From positions 1 through 64,000 of the forward strand of contig DATKUY010000011.1 of the NCBI GenBank assembly GCA_035530375.1: a stretch of 64,000 nucleotides of DNA. The letters run 5' to 3'. Each line of letters starts with the position of its first letter. Within the stretch, counting starts at the first letter, position 1. The notes beneath the pieces are model-generated. The model was given only the letters and a program-made list of their open reading frames with translations, searched no databases and was not told the DNA's origin. Shown one piece after another: positions 34,163-41,900 of the stretch. A program made the position numbers and the translations under genes. This DNA is from Sulfuricella sp035530375 (lineage in GTDB: Bacteria; Pseudomonadota; Gammaproteobacteria; Burkholderiales; Sulfuricellaceae).

Positions 34163-34423
34163 ATGCCGAAACGCATTTCCAAGCCCAAGCTAAATCAGTT
34201 TGAAAAATCCTTAAAGGGGACGCTCGCCTATAACATTCGATTACTTCGTTTTGAGAATGGGATTTCACAGGAAGAACTGGCATTCCGCTGTGAGTTGGAC
34301 AGAACATATATCTCGGCGGTGGAGCGCTGTGTGTGGAATGTCTCGCTGGGCAACATCGAAAAAATTGCTGATGCGTTAAATGTAGAACCATGGAAACTAT
34401 TGGTTCCGCCAAGGCAGGCATAA
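34163..34423 (+). CDS. XRE-family helix-turn-helix regulator
   Basis: The 86-residue protein is a single lambda-repressor-like HTH domain: AYNIRLLRFENGISQEELAF, then RTYISAVER and VSLGNIEKIADALNVEPWKL. It probably binds DNA as a dimer; targets are unknown. Its last codons and stop lie in a segment that is a copy of the reverse strand of the PAS gene, so its 3' end was formed at a recombination junction. The following toxin-antitoxin genes start about 400 bases downstream. Confidence 0.8.
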   Translation: MPKRISKPKLNQFEKSLKGTLAYNIRLLRFENGISQEELAFRCELDRTYISAVERCVWNVSLGNIEKIADALNVEPWKLLVPPRQA

Positions 34424-34575
34424 TCGTTGACGTACAATACTTTGCCCGTTGAGCCAAGCCGGTAAAAAGCGCTCTTTCTTTTGTCGATCGCGATTTTTGT
34501 CGGCCAGAATTCGTTATCGATCAGTTGACGAGCGGCGATGTTTTCATCCGTGGCAGTGTTCTTTGAGCTTTGCAT
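34413..34575 (-). pseudogene. Duplicated 5' fragment of the PAS-GGDEF-EAL gene
   Basis: The minus strand encodes QLIDNEFWPTKIAIDKRKSA and continues FYRLGSTGKVLYVNDYAC, nearly the same as the N-terminus of the protein at 32257-34011. Bases 34413-34526 align without gaps to 33873-33986 with about 13 differences. After that the sequence enters the XRE gene, so only the start of the PAS domain remains. A plausible original start is the ATG at 34575. Confidence 0.75.
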
Positions 34576-34790
34576 TTTTTCTGTTGTTACACTCACCCAG
34601 CTACCTTGGTCTCGTTTCAACAACCACCGGAATATAATTTCTGGCAGAACGTTTGATTGTGGGTTAGCGGTGCCAATATGGTTCCAAATTTAAAAATATA
34701 ACCTTACTGCCCAAATTAATAATAGGACAATAAACATACACGCCGTATTCGTATCATCGCCAATTGCCTAACGGGTGAATGGCAGCCCGC

Positions 34791-34816
34791 GTAGGGCGCA
34801 ATCGTTATTGCGCCGA
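34791..34816 (+). repeat. Short GTAGGG-headed REP-like hairpin, copy 3
   Basis: A GTAG head leads into GGCGCAAT and ATTGCGCC, a perfect eight-pair stem around CGTT. It lies just upstream of tumE. Confidence 0.55.
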
Positions 34817-34832
34817 AAACCAGCGTTGGCAC

Positions 34833-35138
34833 ATGAACAACAAGCGTAGTGCATTGCATCCTATTCGAGCTAGGCTATGCAGATTGATATCCGGTGCCGA
34901 TATCGTGGTCTGGCAGCTACCTCAGCCGGTGTCGGGCTGTTCCCACGCTTTCAAGTACCGGTTGGCGTTCGTGGTCAAAGGCGTGTGTGTGCTGCGCTAT
35001 GATAATGAAGTGGACAAGGGCGATCATAAGCATTTCGGCGACGATGAAATGCGCTATGAGTTTTCCAGCCCGCGCCGGCTAGTGGCTGATTTCATGAACG
35101 ATGTGAGGAGGTGGCAAGATGAACATAGTCACACTTGA
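34833..35138 (+). CDS. tumE: TumE-family toxin of a toxin-antitoxin system
   Basis: The 101-residue protein shows the TumE (DUF6516) pattern: IVVWQLPQPVSGCSHAFKYR, then GVCVLRYDNEVDKGDHKH and a YEF...LVADFMNDV tail. TumE proteins are small toxins encoded next to a winged-helix antitoxin. I start at the ATG at 34833; the Shine-Dalgarno site is weak and the first 20 residues fit the family poorly, so the N-terminus could be altered. Its 3' end overlaps tumA by 20 bases. Toxin activity here is inferred from the family. Confidence 0.75.
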   Translation: MNNKRSALHPIRARLCRLISGADIVVWQLPQPVSGCSHAFKYRLAFVVKGVCVLRYDNEVDKGDHKHFGDDEMRYEFSSPRRLVADFMNDVRRWQDEHSHT

Positions 35139-35463
35139 GGTGCGCTCGCTGGCTGATACGCTATCCGATGTGGCGCTGGCGATGGAGACCGGCGAAGCGT
35201 CTTCGCCGCGTCTGGCTTTCGAGTCGCCGGAGCTTTTGTTCAAAGTGCTGACCGCCAAGCGCTGGGAATTGCTGCGCACCATGGCAGGGGCGGGGCCGAT
35301 GACGATTCGCGAGGCGGCACGGCGTGTGGGGCGCGATGTAAAAGCGGTGCATGGCGACGTGACTGCGCTGCTCAATACCGGCATTCTGGACAAGAAAACC
35401 GATGGCAAGATCGTTTTTCCGTTTGACGCGGTGCATGTGGATTTCATGCTGAAAGTCGCATAA
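35119..35463 (+). CDS. tumA: TumA-family antitoxin, HTH DNA-binding
   Basis: The 114-residue protein has a winged-helix/HTH core: KVLTAKRWELLRTM, then MTIREAARRVGRDVKAVHGD and a wing LLNTGILDKKTDGKIVFPF. It matches the HVO_A0114/TumA-type regulators found beside TumE. A very strong Shine-Dalgarno AGGAGG eight bases upstream inside tumE suggests higher antitoxin synthesis. It likely binds both the toxin and the operon promoter. Confidence 0.75.
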   Translation: MNIVTLEVRSLADTLSDVALAMETGEASSPRLAFESPELLFKVLTAKRWELLRTMAGAGPMTIREAARRVGRDVKAVHGDVTALLNTGILDKKTDGKIVFPFDAVHVDFMLKVA

Positions 35464-35501
35464 GCACGAAAGCTGGCCGAATAACTTGAGAGTGCGCTGC
35501 C

Positions 35502-36755
35502 CTACAAATATTTATCCTCCCCATCCCGCCAAGGCGCCACCTTGAGCAGCAGCGCCATCCCCGGCAGCGCCAGCGCAGTGCATAGCAGGAAGAAGGAAAC
35601 CCAGCCCAACTGCTCGACCAGGAAGCCGGTGGAGGCGTTGATGAAGGCGCGCGGCACCGCCGCCAGGCTGGTGAACAGGGCGAACTGGGTGGCGGTATAG
35701 AGCGGGTTGGTGGTGCGGGCGATGAAGGCGACGAAGGCTGCCGTGCCTAGCCCGACGCCCAAGGCTTCGAAACCGATCACCAGGGCGAGCACCACCTTGT
35801 CGTGGCCGATCATCGCCAGCGCGGCGAAACCCAGAATCGACACCACCTGCACCACGCCGAACAGCCACAGCGCGCGGTTGATGCCGAGGCGCATCATCCA
35901 CACCCCGCCCAGCAACCCGCCGATGACGCTGGGCCATAGACCGGCGTGCTTGGCGATCAGGCCGATGTCGGTCTTGGTGAAGCCCATGTCGAGGTAGAAC
36001 GGTGTGGCCAGGGCGGTGGCCATGCTGTCGCCGAGCTTGTAGAGAAAGATGAAGCCGAGGATCCACAGCGCGGCGCGCCAGCCCCTGCGGTCGATGAATT
36101 CGCGGAACGGTTCCACCACGGCCGCCCGCAGTGTTCTCGGGCCGGTTTTGACGAGGTCGGGTTCGCCCACCATCAGCGTCATGGCGAGGCCGGGCAGCAT
36201 GAACAGCGCGGTGATCAGGAACACGCTGCTCCACGGCAAGTGGTCGGCCAGGATCAGCGACAGCGAACCCGGCACCAGGCCGGCGAGGCGGTAGGCGTTG
36301 ACGTGGATCGCATTGCCCAGCCCGAGTTCCACGTCGAGCAGGATTTCGCGGCGGAAGGCGTCGATCACCACATCCTGCGTGGCGGAAAAGAAGGCGAGCG
36401 CCAGGGCGAGGTAGGCGATGCTCCAGAGATCCTGCCTGGGCTCGAACCAGCCGAACAGCGGTATCGATATCAGCAGCGCGATCTGGGTCAGCAGCAGCCA
36501 ACCGCGCCGCCGACCCATCGCCGGCCAGGTGAAGTGATCCAGCAACGGCGACCACAGGAACTTCCAGATATAGGGAAGCTGGATCAGCGCGAACAGGCCG
36601 ATCACCTTGAGGTCGACCTGCTCGGAGCGCAGCCAGGCGGGCACCAGGCTGATCAGGAAATACAGCGGCAGGCCGGAGCTGAAGCCGGTAAAAATGCAGA
36701 TCAGCATTTTGCGGGTGAAGATCGACTGCCAGAGATTTGCGGATTTTGCGGGCAT
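35502..36755 (-). CDS. ampG: AmpG-like muropeptide permease (MFS)
   Basis: The 417-residue protein has twelve membrane helices and AmpG features: GFSSGLPLYFL near the start, LPYIWKFLWSPLLDHF and FFSATQDVVIDAFRREIL. AmpG imports anhydromuropeptides from the periplasm for recycling and, where ampC exists, for beta-lactamase induction. The gene stands alone on the minus strand, divergent from the TauE-like gene. Confidence 0.88.
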   Translation of the reverse strand: MPAKSANLWQSIFTRKMLICIFTGFSSGLPLYFLISLVPAWLRSEQVDLKVIGLFALIQLPYIWKFLWSPLLDHFTWPAMGRRRGWLLLTQIALLISIPLFGWFEPRQDLWSIAYLALALAFFSATQDVVIDAFRREILLDVELGLGNAIHVNAYRLAGLVPGSLSLILADHLPWSSVFLITALFMLPGLAMTLMVGEPDLVKTGPRTLRAAVVEPFREFIDRRGWRAALWILGFIFLYKLGDSMATALATPFYLDMGFTKTDIGLIAKHAGLWPSVIGGLLGGVWMMRLGINRALWLFGVVQVVSILGFAALAMIGHDKVVLALVIGFEALGVGLGTAAFVAFIARTTNPLYTATQFALFTSLAAVPRAFINASTGFLVEQLGWVSFFLLCTALALPGMALLLKVAPWRDGEDKYL

Positions 36756-36889
36756 TGACGGCGTTGATTGATCTGGAGGCGTTACCTTACCTGAAAATAC
36801 GGCACAGAAATAGCAAGCTCTTCGCTTTGTAGGATGGGGCCGGCTGTGTCAAAATGCGCGTCCATGACTTTTTTACATTCCCAGAATCC

Positions 36890-37558
36890 ATGCCTGAAGC
36901 CAGCCTGATCTCGGCGTTGCTGGTCGGCCTGCTCGGCGGCACGCATTGTGTCGGCATGTGCGGCGGCATCGTCGGCGCACTCAGCCTGCAGATGCCCGCC
37001 AACGTGCCGCAATGGCGTTTCCACCTCGCCTACAATCTCGGCCGGCTCGCCAGCTATTGTGCTGCAGGCGCGCTGGTCGGCGCGGCCGGGGCAAGCAGCC
37101 TGATGCTGAGCGGCATGCTGCCGATCAAGCTGGTGCTGTATCTGCTGGCCAATCTGATGCTGATTGCCCTCGGCCTGTATCTGGCCGGCATGTCCCATGT
37201 CGTGATCCAGATCGAGCGCCTCGGCAGCGCAATCTGGCAGCGTTTGCAGCCTTATTCAAAACATCTTCTGCCGGTGAAAAGCGTGGGGCAGGCGTTCGGC
37301 CTGGGCGCGCTGTGGGGCTGGGTGCCCTGCGGACTGGTCTACAGCATGCTGGTGTCGGCCATGGCCAGCGGCAACGCGGCAGACGGCGGCATGATGATGC
37401 TGGCATTCGGGCTGGGCACCTTGCCCAACCTGCTGGCGATGGGCTATTTTGCCCGGCAGTTGAAGAACTTCATGCAGCACAAGGGGGTGCGTTTCGCCGC
37501 CGGTATGCTGGTGGCGGGCTTCGGCGTGCTCGGTCTGTACCGGCTGGCGATGCTGTAG
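36890..37558 (+). CDS. TauE/SafE-like membrane protein with HCxGMCGG motif
   Basis: The 222-residue protein has six membrane helices and begins with the metal-binding-like motif GGTHCVGMCGGI (about residues 16-27), then GLGALWGWVPCGLVY. This subgroup of the sulphite-exporter-like family often lies near cytochrome oxidase or copper genes and is thought to be a metal transporter, which is not proven. I chose the ATG at 36890 rather than 36854 because the conserved first helix follows it directly. Confidence 0.75.
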   Translation: MPEASLISALLVGLLGGTHCVGMCGGIVGALSLQMPANVPQWRFHLAYNLGRLASYCAAGALVGAAGASSLMLSGMLPIKLVLYLLANLMLIALGLYLAGMSHVVIQIERLGSAIWQRLQPYSKHLLPVKSVGQAFGLGALWGWVPCGLVYSMLVSAMASGNAADGGMMMLAFGLGTLPNLLAMGYFARQLKNFMQHKGVRFAAGMLVAGFGVLGLYRLAML

Positions 37559-37578
37559 TCCAATGGAATTTTAAGTCG

Positions 37579-38175
37579 CTACGCCTTTTCGAAACGATAG
37601 ACCGCAAGATTTCCCAGCAGGTTCGGCAACAAGGTCACATCCTCGCCGTTGCACATGACATGGCGCTCGAGGATGCGCACGCCGTGGTCGCGACAGAACA
37701 CCTCGAAATCGACAAAGGTGCACAGGTGGATGTTGGGCGTGTCGTACCACTGGTAAGGCAAATCCTTCGATACCGGCATCCGCCCCTTGATGATCTGGAT
37801 GCGTCGACGCCAGTAGCCGAAATTGGGGATGGTGACGATGCCTTGCCGACCGACGCGCAGGATTTCCTTCACCACCAGTTCGATGTTGCGCATCGCCTGC
37901 AGCGTCTGCGACAGAATGACCAGATCGAACGACTGCGGTTCGAATCCGGACAACCCCGCTTCCAGGTTCATCTGGATCACGTTCACGCCCTTTTCGACGC
38001 AAGCGAGAATATTGGCATCGGCGATCTCGATGCCGTAGCCATGCGCGTTGCGTTCTTCCTTCAGGTATTTCAGCAGGCTGCCATCGCCGCAGCCGAGGTC
38101 GAGTACATTCGCCTCCGCTTTCACCCATCGGGCGATAGCCGCGAAATCGGCACGGGTATTGATCGACGGGCTCAT
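37579..38175 (-). CDS. metW: Methionine biosynthesis protein MetW
   Basis: The 198-residue methyltransferase-fold protein has motif I VLDLGCGDGSLLKYL (about residues 24-38) and the MetW block PNFGYWRRRIQIIKGRMPVS. MetW works with MetX in homoserine acylation in many beta- and gammaproteobacteria. The ATG at 38175 overlaps the metX stop codon (ATGA). An in-frame earlier ATG lies inside repeat D1 and is unlikely. Confidence 0.93.
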   Translation of the reverse strand: MSPSINTRADFAAIARWVKAEANVLDLGCGDGSLLKYLKEERNAHGYGIEIADANILACVEKGVNVIQMNLEAGLSGFEPQSFDLVILSQTLQAMRNIELVVKEILRVGRQGIVTIPNFGYWRRRIQIIKGRMPVSKDLPYQWYDTPNIHLCTFVDFEVFCRDHGVRILERHVMCNGEDVTLLPNLLGNLAVYRFEKA

Positions 38176-39407
38176 AATCCCATCCGATCGGAACAAGCGC
38201 TCTTCACGTTTGCCTCCTCTCCCGCTCGCGGGAGAGGATTGAGGTGAGGGCAGCCCCCCGGGAGAGAGTTAGGAGAGAGGGAGACGATGTTGTTCAGGTA
38301 GGCCCGCACCAGGTTGTGGTAATGCGGGTCGGGCATGAGGAAGGCGTCGTGGCCGTGCGCCGCGGTGATTTCCGCGTAGCTCACGTTGAGGTCGTTGTCC
38401 AGCAACGCCTTGACGATTTCGCGCGAGCGGCCCGGTGCAAAGCGCCAGTCGCTGGTAAAGGAAATTACCAGAAATTCGGCCTGGGCGGGCTTCAGCGCTT
38501 CGCCTAATGAAATGCGGTGATGGTGGGTGGGGTCGAAATAGTCGAGCGCCTTGGTCATCAGCAGATAGGTGTTGGCATCGAAGCTGTCGGCGAACTTGTC
38601 GCCCTGATAGCGCAGGTAGGATTCGACCTCGAATTCCACGCCGTAGCCGAACTGGAACACCTCGTTCTTGAGGATGCGGCCGAATTTTTCGCCCATCACG
38701 TCGTCCGACAGATAGGTGATGTGGCCGAGCATGCGCGCCAGACGCAGGCCGCGCCGGGGCACCACGCCATGGGCGTAGAAGTCGCCGCCATGGAAATCGG
38801 GGTCGGTCAGGATGGCCTGCCGCGCCACATCGTTGAAGCCGATATTCTGCGCAGTCAATCCCGGCGCGGAGGCGATCACCAGTGCATGGCGCACGCGCTG
38901 CGGATGCAGGATGCTCCAGGAGAGTGCCTGCATCCCGCCCAGGCTGCCGCCGATCACCGCGGCAAAGGCTCCGATGCCGAGTCGGTCGGCCAGCCGCACC
39001 TGGGTTTCCACCCAGTCTTCCACCGTCACGATCGGGAAGGCCGCGCCGTAAGGCTTGCCGGTTTTCGGGTCAATACTGGAAGGGCCGGTCGAACCGTGGC
39101 ATCCCCCCAGATTGTTGAGACCGATGACAAAAAAACGCGCGGTATCGACCGGCTTGCCGGGACCGATCATGTTGTCCCACCAGCCGGGTCGCTTTTCCTG
39201 CGCGGAATGGAAGCCCGCTACATGATGGTTTCCGGAGAGGGCATGGCAAACCAGGATGGCGTTGGATTTATCCGCGTTGAGCGTGCCGTAGGTTTCATAA
39301 ACCAGGTCGTAAGCGTCCAGCACGGCACCGCTTTTCAGCGTGATCGGCGCATCGAAGTGCAGGGTTTGCGGCGTCACGACGCCGACGGAGTCGGGTTGCA
39401 GGTGCAT
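38172..39407 (-). CDS. metX: Homoserine O-acyltransferase MetX, with repeat-derived C-terminus
   Basis: The 411-residue alpha/beta hydrolase-fold enzyme acylates homoserine in methionine synthesis. The nucleophile GGSLGGMQALSW (about residue 150), GLNNLGGCHGSTGP and the catalytic AAHGHDAFLMP are present. The normal family end is near LVRAYLNNIV. The last about 33 residues are encoded by palindromic repeat D1, which keeps the frame and preserves the overlapping metX/metW stop-start. The ATG at 39407 is preferred to a TTG at 39440. Acetyl or succinyl donor is not resolved. Confidence 0.93.
   Translation of the reverse strand: MHLQPDSVGVVTPQTLHFDAPITLKSGAVLDAYDLVYETYGTLNADKSNAILVCHALSGNHHVAGFHSAQEKRPGWWDNMIGPGKPVDTARFFVIGLNNLGGCHGSTGPSSIDPKTGKPYGAAFPIVTVEDWVETQVRLADRLGIGAFAAVIGGSLGGMQALSWSILHPQRVRHALVIASAPGLTAQNIGFNDVARQAILTDPDFHGGDFYAHGVVPRRGLRLARMLGHITYLSDDVMGEKFGRILKNEVFQFGYGVEFEVESYLRYQGDKFADSFDANTYLLMTKALDYFDPTHHHRISLGEALKPAQAEFLVISFTSDWRFAPGRSREIVKALLDNDLNVSYAEITAAHGHDAFLMPDPHYHNLVRAYLNNIVSLSPNSLPGGCPHLNPLPRAGEEANVKSACSDRMGL
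38186..38283. repeat. Palindromic repeat, family D copy 1, inside the 3' end of metX
   Basis: CCTCTCCCGC and GCGGGAGAGG form the core hairpin, flanked by GCGCTCTTCACGTTTG and TTGAGGTGAGGGCAG. A copy in reverse orientation lies at 43989-44060. Here it is in frame with metX. Confidence 0.85.
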
Positions 39408-39436
39408 GGTTGAAATTATAACGTTATTCGGGGCAT

Positions 39437-41161
39437 TCAAGCATTCAGGCGCGCCAGCAACTGATGCAGCTTCTCCGGCTCATGCGTTTTCAGCATTTTC
39501 TGTGCGATGCTGGTGACGTGGGGCAGGTTGGACTTGAGTATCTGCTGCTTGACCTTCAGCACGTGGGCCGGGTGCATGGAAAATTCGCGCAGTCCGAAGC
39601 CGAGCAATAGCCGGGTGAGGTTGGCGTCGCCCGCCATTTCGCCGCACACCGAAACCGGGACGCCGGCCTTGTTCGCGGCGGCGATGGACATGGCGACAAG
39701 TTGCAGCACGGCCGGATGGAGCGGGTCGTAAAGGTGCGCCACGGTGTCGTCGGTGCGGTCGATCGCCAGGGTGTACTGGATCAGGTCGTTGGTGCCGATG
39801 GACAGGAAATCGAGGTGCTTGGCGAACGCCTGTACCGACAGCGCGGCGGCGGGAACCTCGATCATGCCGCCGATCGGGATGTTGGCGGCGAACGGAATCT
39901 CCGCCAAAGCCAGTTCCTGCTTGGCATGCACGATCAGGTGCAGGGTCTGGCGCAACTCGCTCAGCGAGGACAGCATCGGGATCAGGATGCGGATGTTGCC
40001 ATAGTGGGAGGCGCGCAGGATGGCGCGCAACTGGGTGTGGAACATCTGCGGCTCGGCCAGGCACAGGCGAATGGCACGCAGCCCCAGCGCCGGGTTGTCG
40101 CCGCTGCGGTCGGCGAATCTGAGCTGCTTGTCCGCGCCCAGATCCAGGGTGCGGATGATTACCGGCAAGCCTTTCATGTCCTGCGCCACCTTGCGGTAGG
40201 CGGCAAACTGTTCTTCTTCGTCGGGCAGGTCGTCGCGGTTGAGGAACAGGAATTCGCTGCGGAACAGGCCGATGCCCGTGGCGCCGGATTCTTTTACCTG
40301 CGGGATGTCCTGCGGCAATTCGATGTTGGCATGCAGTTCCACCACCGTGCCGTCGAGCGTGGTGGCAACCGTGGACTTGAGGCGCTTGAGCTTCTGTCTT
40401 TCGATTTCCCACTGGCTCTGCCGAAGCTTGTATTCGGCCAGAATCTGTTTGTCCGGGTTGACGATTACCACGCCCTGCTGCCCGTCCACGATCAGCAACT
40501 CGCCCTCGCGGATCAACTGGCGTGCATGGTGGAGCGCGACAATCGAGGGGATGTTCAGGCTACGGGCGAGAATCGCCGTGTGCGAAGTGGTGCCGCCGAC
40601 ATCGGTAATGAATGCGGCAAAACGCTGTTGCTTGAACAGCATCATGTCCGCCGGACTCAGATCGTGCGCCACCAGAATCCGGCTCAGATCGGAGCTGGCC
40701 GGCGGGCTGACCGGGCCGGGGTGGCCAAGCAGGGTCTTGAGCACGCGCTCCACCACCTGCACCACGTCGGCCTTGCGCTCGCGCAGGTAGTCGTCCTCGA
40801 TCTGGTCGAACTGGGTAAGCAGCGCTTCCATTTGCTGCTTTAGCGCCCATTCGGCGTTGAAGCGCTTGCTCCGGATCAGATTGACGGTATCCCTGGACAG
40901 CATGCTGTCGCCCAGAATCAGCAGATGCAGGTCGAGAAACGCATCGAACTCCGCCGGCGAGCCGGCGGGAATGTTCGCCCGCAATGATTCCATCTCAAGG
41001 CGCGTGGTTTCGATTGCCGCCTTGAAACGGGCGATTTCGTCCGGAACCTGCGCCGCGGGCAGGGTGAAAAGAGGCACCTCCAGCACGGCATGGGAGATCA
41101 GATGGGCATAGCCGATCGCGATGCCGCCGGATACGCCGACCCCGTGCATGGCAAAACTCAT
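39437..41161 (-). CDS. ptsI: PEP-protein phosphotransferase (PTS enzyme I)
   Basis: The 574-residue enzyme takes phosphate from PEP and passes it to HPr. The phospho-His motif GGTTSHTAILARSL (about residue 190), the PEP-binding RSEFLFLNR and RTLDLGADKQ, and the C-terminal CGEMAGD are present. The ATG at 41161 has GGGAG five bases upstream and is preferred to 41194. It ends an EIIA-HPr-EI cluster with no EIIBC in the window, typical of regulatory PTS in betaproteobacteria. Confidence 0.96.
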   Translation of the reverse strand: MSFAMHGVGVSGGIAIGYAHLISHAVLEVPLFTLPAAQVPDEIARFKAAIETTRLEMESLRANIPAGSPAEFDAFLDLHLLILGDSMLSRDTVNLIRSKRFNAEWALKQQMEALLTQFDQIEDDYLRERKADVVQVVERVLKTLLGHPGPVSPPASSDLSRILVAHDLSPADMMLFKQQRFAAFITDVGGTTSHTAILARSLNIPSIVALHHARQLIREGELLIVDGQQGVVIVNPDKQILAEYKLRQSQWEIERQKLKRLKSTVATTLDGTVVELHANIELPQDIPQVKESGATGIGLFRSEFLFLNRDDLPDEEEQFAAYRKVAQDMKGLPVIIRTLDLGADKQLRFADRSGDNPALGLRAIRLCLAEPQMFHTQLRAILRASHYGNIRILIPMLSSLSELRQTLHLIVHAKQELALAEIPFAANIPIGGMIEVPAAALSVQAFAKHLDFLSIGTNDLIQYTLAIDRTDDTVAHLYDPLHPAVLQLVAMSIAAANKAGVPVSVCGEMAGDANLTRLLLGFGLREFSMHPAHVLKVKQQILKSNLPHVTSIAQKMLKTHEPEKLHQLLARLNA

Positions 41162-41186
41162 GGGAACTCCCGGATGCAGGCCATCT

Positions 41187-41456
41187 TTATTCACCCTCGC
41201 CGAAGCGATCTCCGATCAGGGCAACCAGAGCCTGCATCGCCTCGTTTTCATCCACGCCCTCGATTTCGAGGTGGATGGTGCTGCCCTTGCTCGCCGCCAG
41301 CATCATCACGCCCATGATGCTCTTGGCGTTGACCCGGCGCTCGTTGCGCGTAATCCAGATTTCGCTCTTGAACTGCCCGGTCAACTGGGTGAGCTTGGCG
41401 GAAGCGCGGGCGTGCAGGCCGAGCTTGTTAATGATTTCAACGTCTTGTTGTAACAT
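41187..41456 (-). CDS. ptsH: Phosphocarrier protein HPr
   Basis: The 89-residue protein has the active-site His in KLGLHARASAKL (His15-like) and the regulatory Ser in NAKSIMGVMML (Ser46-like), so HPr kinase control is possible. It carries phosphate from EI to EIIA. It overlaps the EIIA gene by 20 bases and precedes ptsI by 25 bases. Confidence 0.96.
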   Translation of the reverse strand: MLQQDVEIINKLGLHARASAKLTQLTGQFKSEIWITRNERRVNAKSIMGVMMLAASKGSTIHLEIEGVDENEAMQALVALIGDRFGEGE

Positions 41457-41850
41457 CACAGGCTTCCCGGGTAACATGGATAACGCCTTCGAGTCCGCCG
41501 GATAGAGCCTTTTGCGCGACCGTTTCCAAAGGTTCGTTGCGATAAGTAAGTGCCCGCACCAGCATCGGCAGGTTAACCCCGGCGACGCACTCCACCCGGG
41601 CGGGCTCGACCAGGCGGCAGGCAATGTTGCTTGGCGTGGCGCCATACATGTCGGTCAGGATCAACACGCCACCACCCGAATCAAGTTCGCCGATCAGTTT
41701 CTGTACCTGCGGCAACAGCGCAGCGGGGGCGTCGTGAACAGCCACGCCAAACTGCGACAGTTGCGTCTGAGGTCCGCCGAACACATGGTTGGCACAGTGA
41801 ATCAGGCTGTCCCCCAGAGTGCCGTGCGCGATGATTAAGATGCCGATCAT
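41437..41850 (-). CDS. PTS EIIA component, mannose family
   Basis: The 137-residue protein is an EIIA-Man domain. It starts MIGILIIAHGTLGDSLIHCA, with the phospho-accepting His in AHG, and has GVLILTDMYGATPSN. No EIIB, EIIC or EIID accompanies it, so it probably has a regulatory role, as reported for EIIA-Man in several proteobacteria. It heads the EIIA-HPr-EI operon. Confidence 0.93.
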   Translation of the reverse strand: MIGILIIAHGTLGDSLIHCANHVFGGPQTQLSQFGVAVHDAPAALLPQVQKLIGELDSGGGVLILTDMYGATPSNIACRLVEPARVECVAGVNLPMLVRALTYRNEPLETVAQKALSGGLEGVIHVTREACDVTTRR

Positions 41851-41900
41851 TGATTATCCTTAGCTTGCCGCCAAAACAAAACGCGATTTTACCTCAGGAA

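Noticed and set aside
39365..39407. Promoter-like TATAAT seven bases upstream of metX
   Set aside because: The nearest -35-like TTGAAT is only 14 bases away and the transcript would be almost leaderless, so I do not call a promoter.
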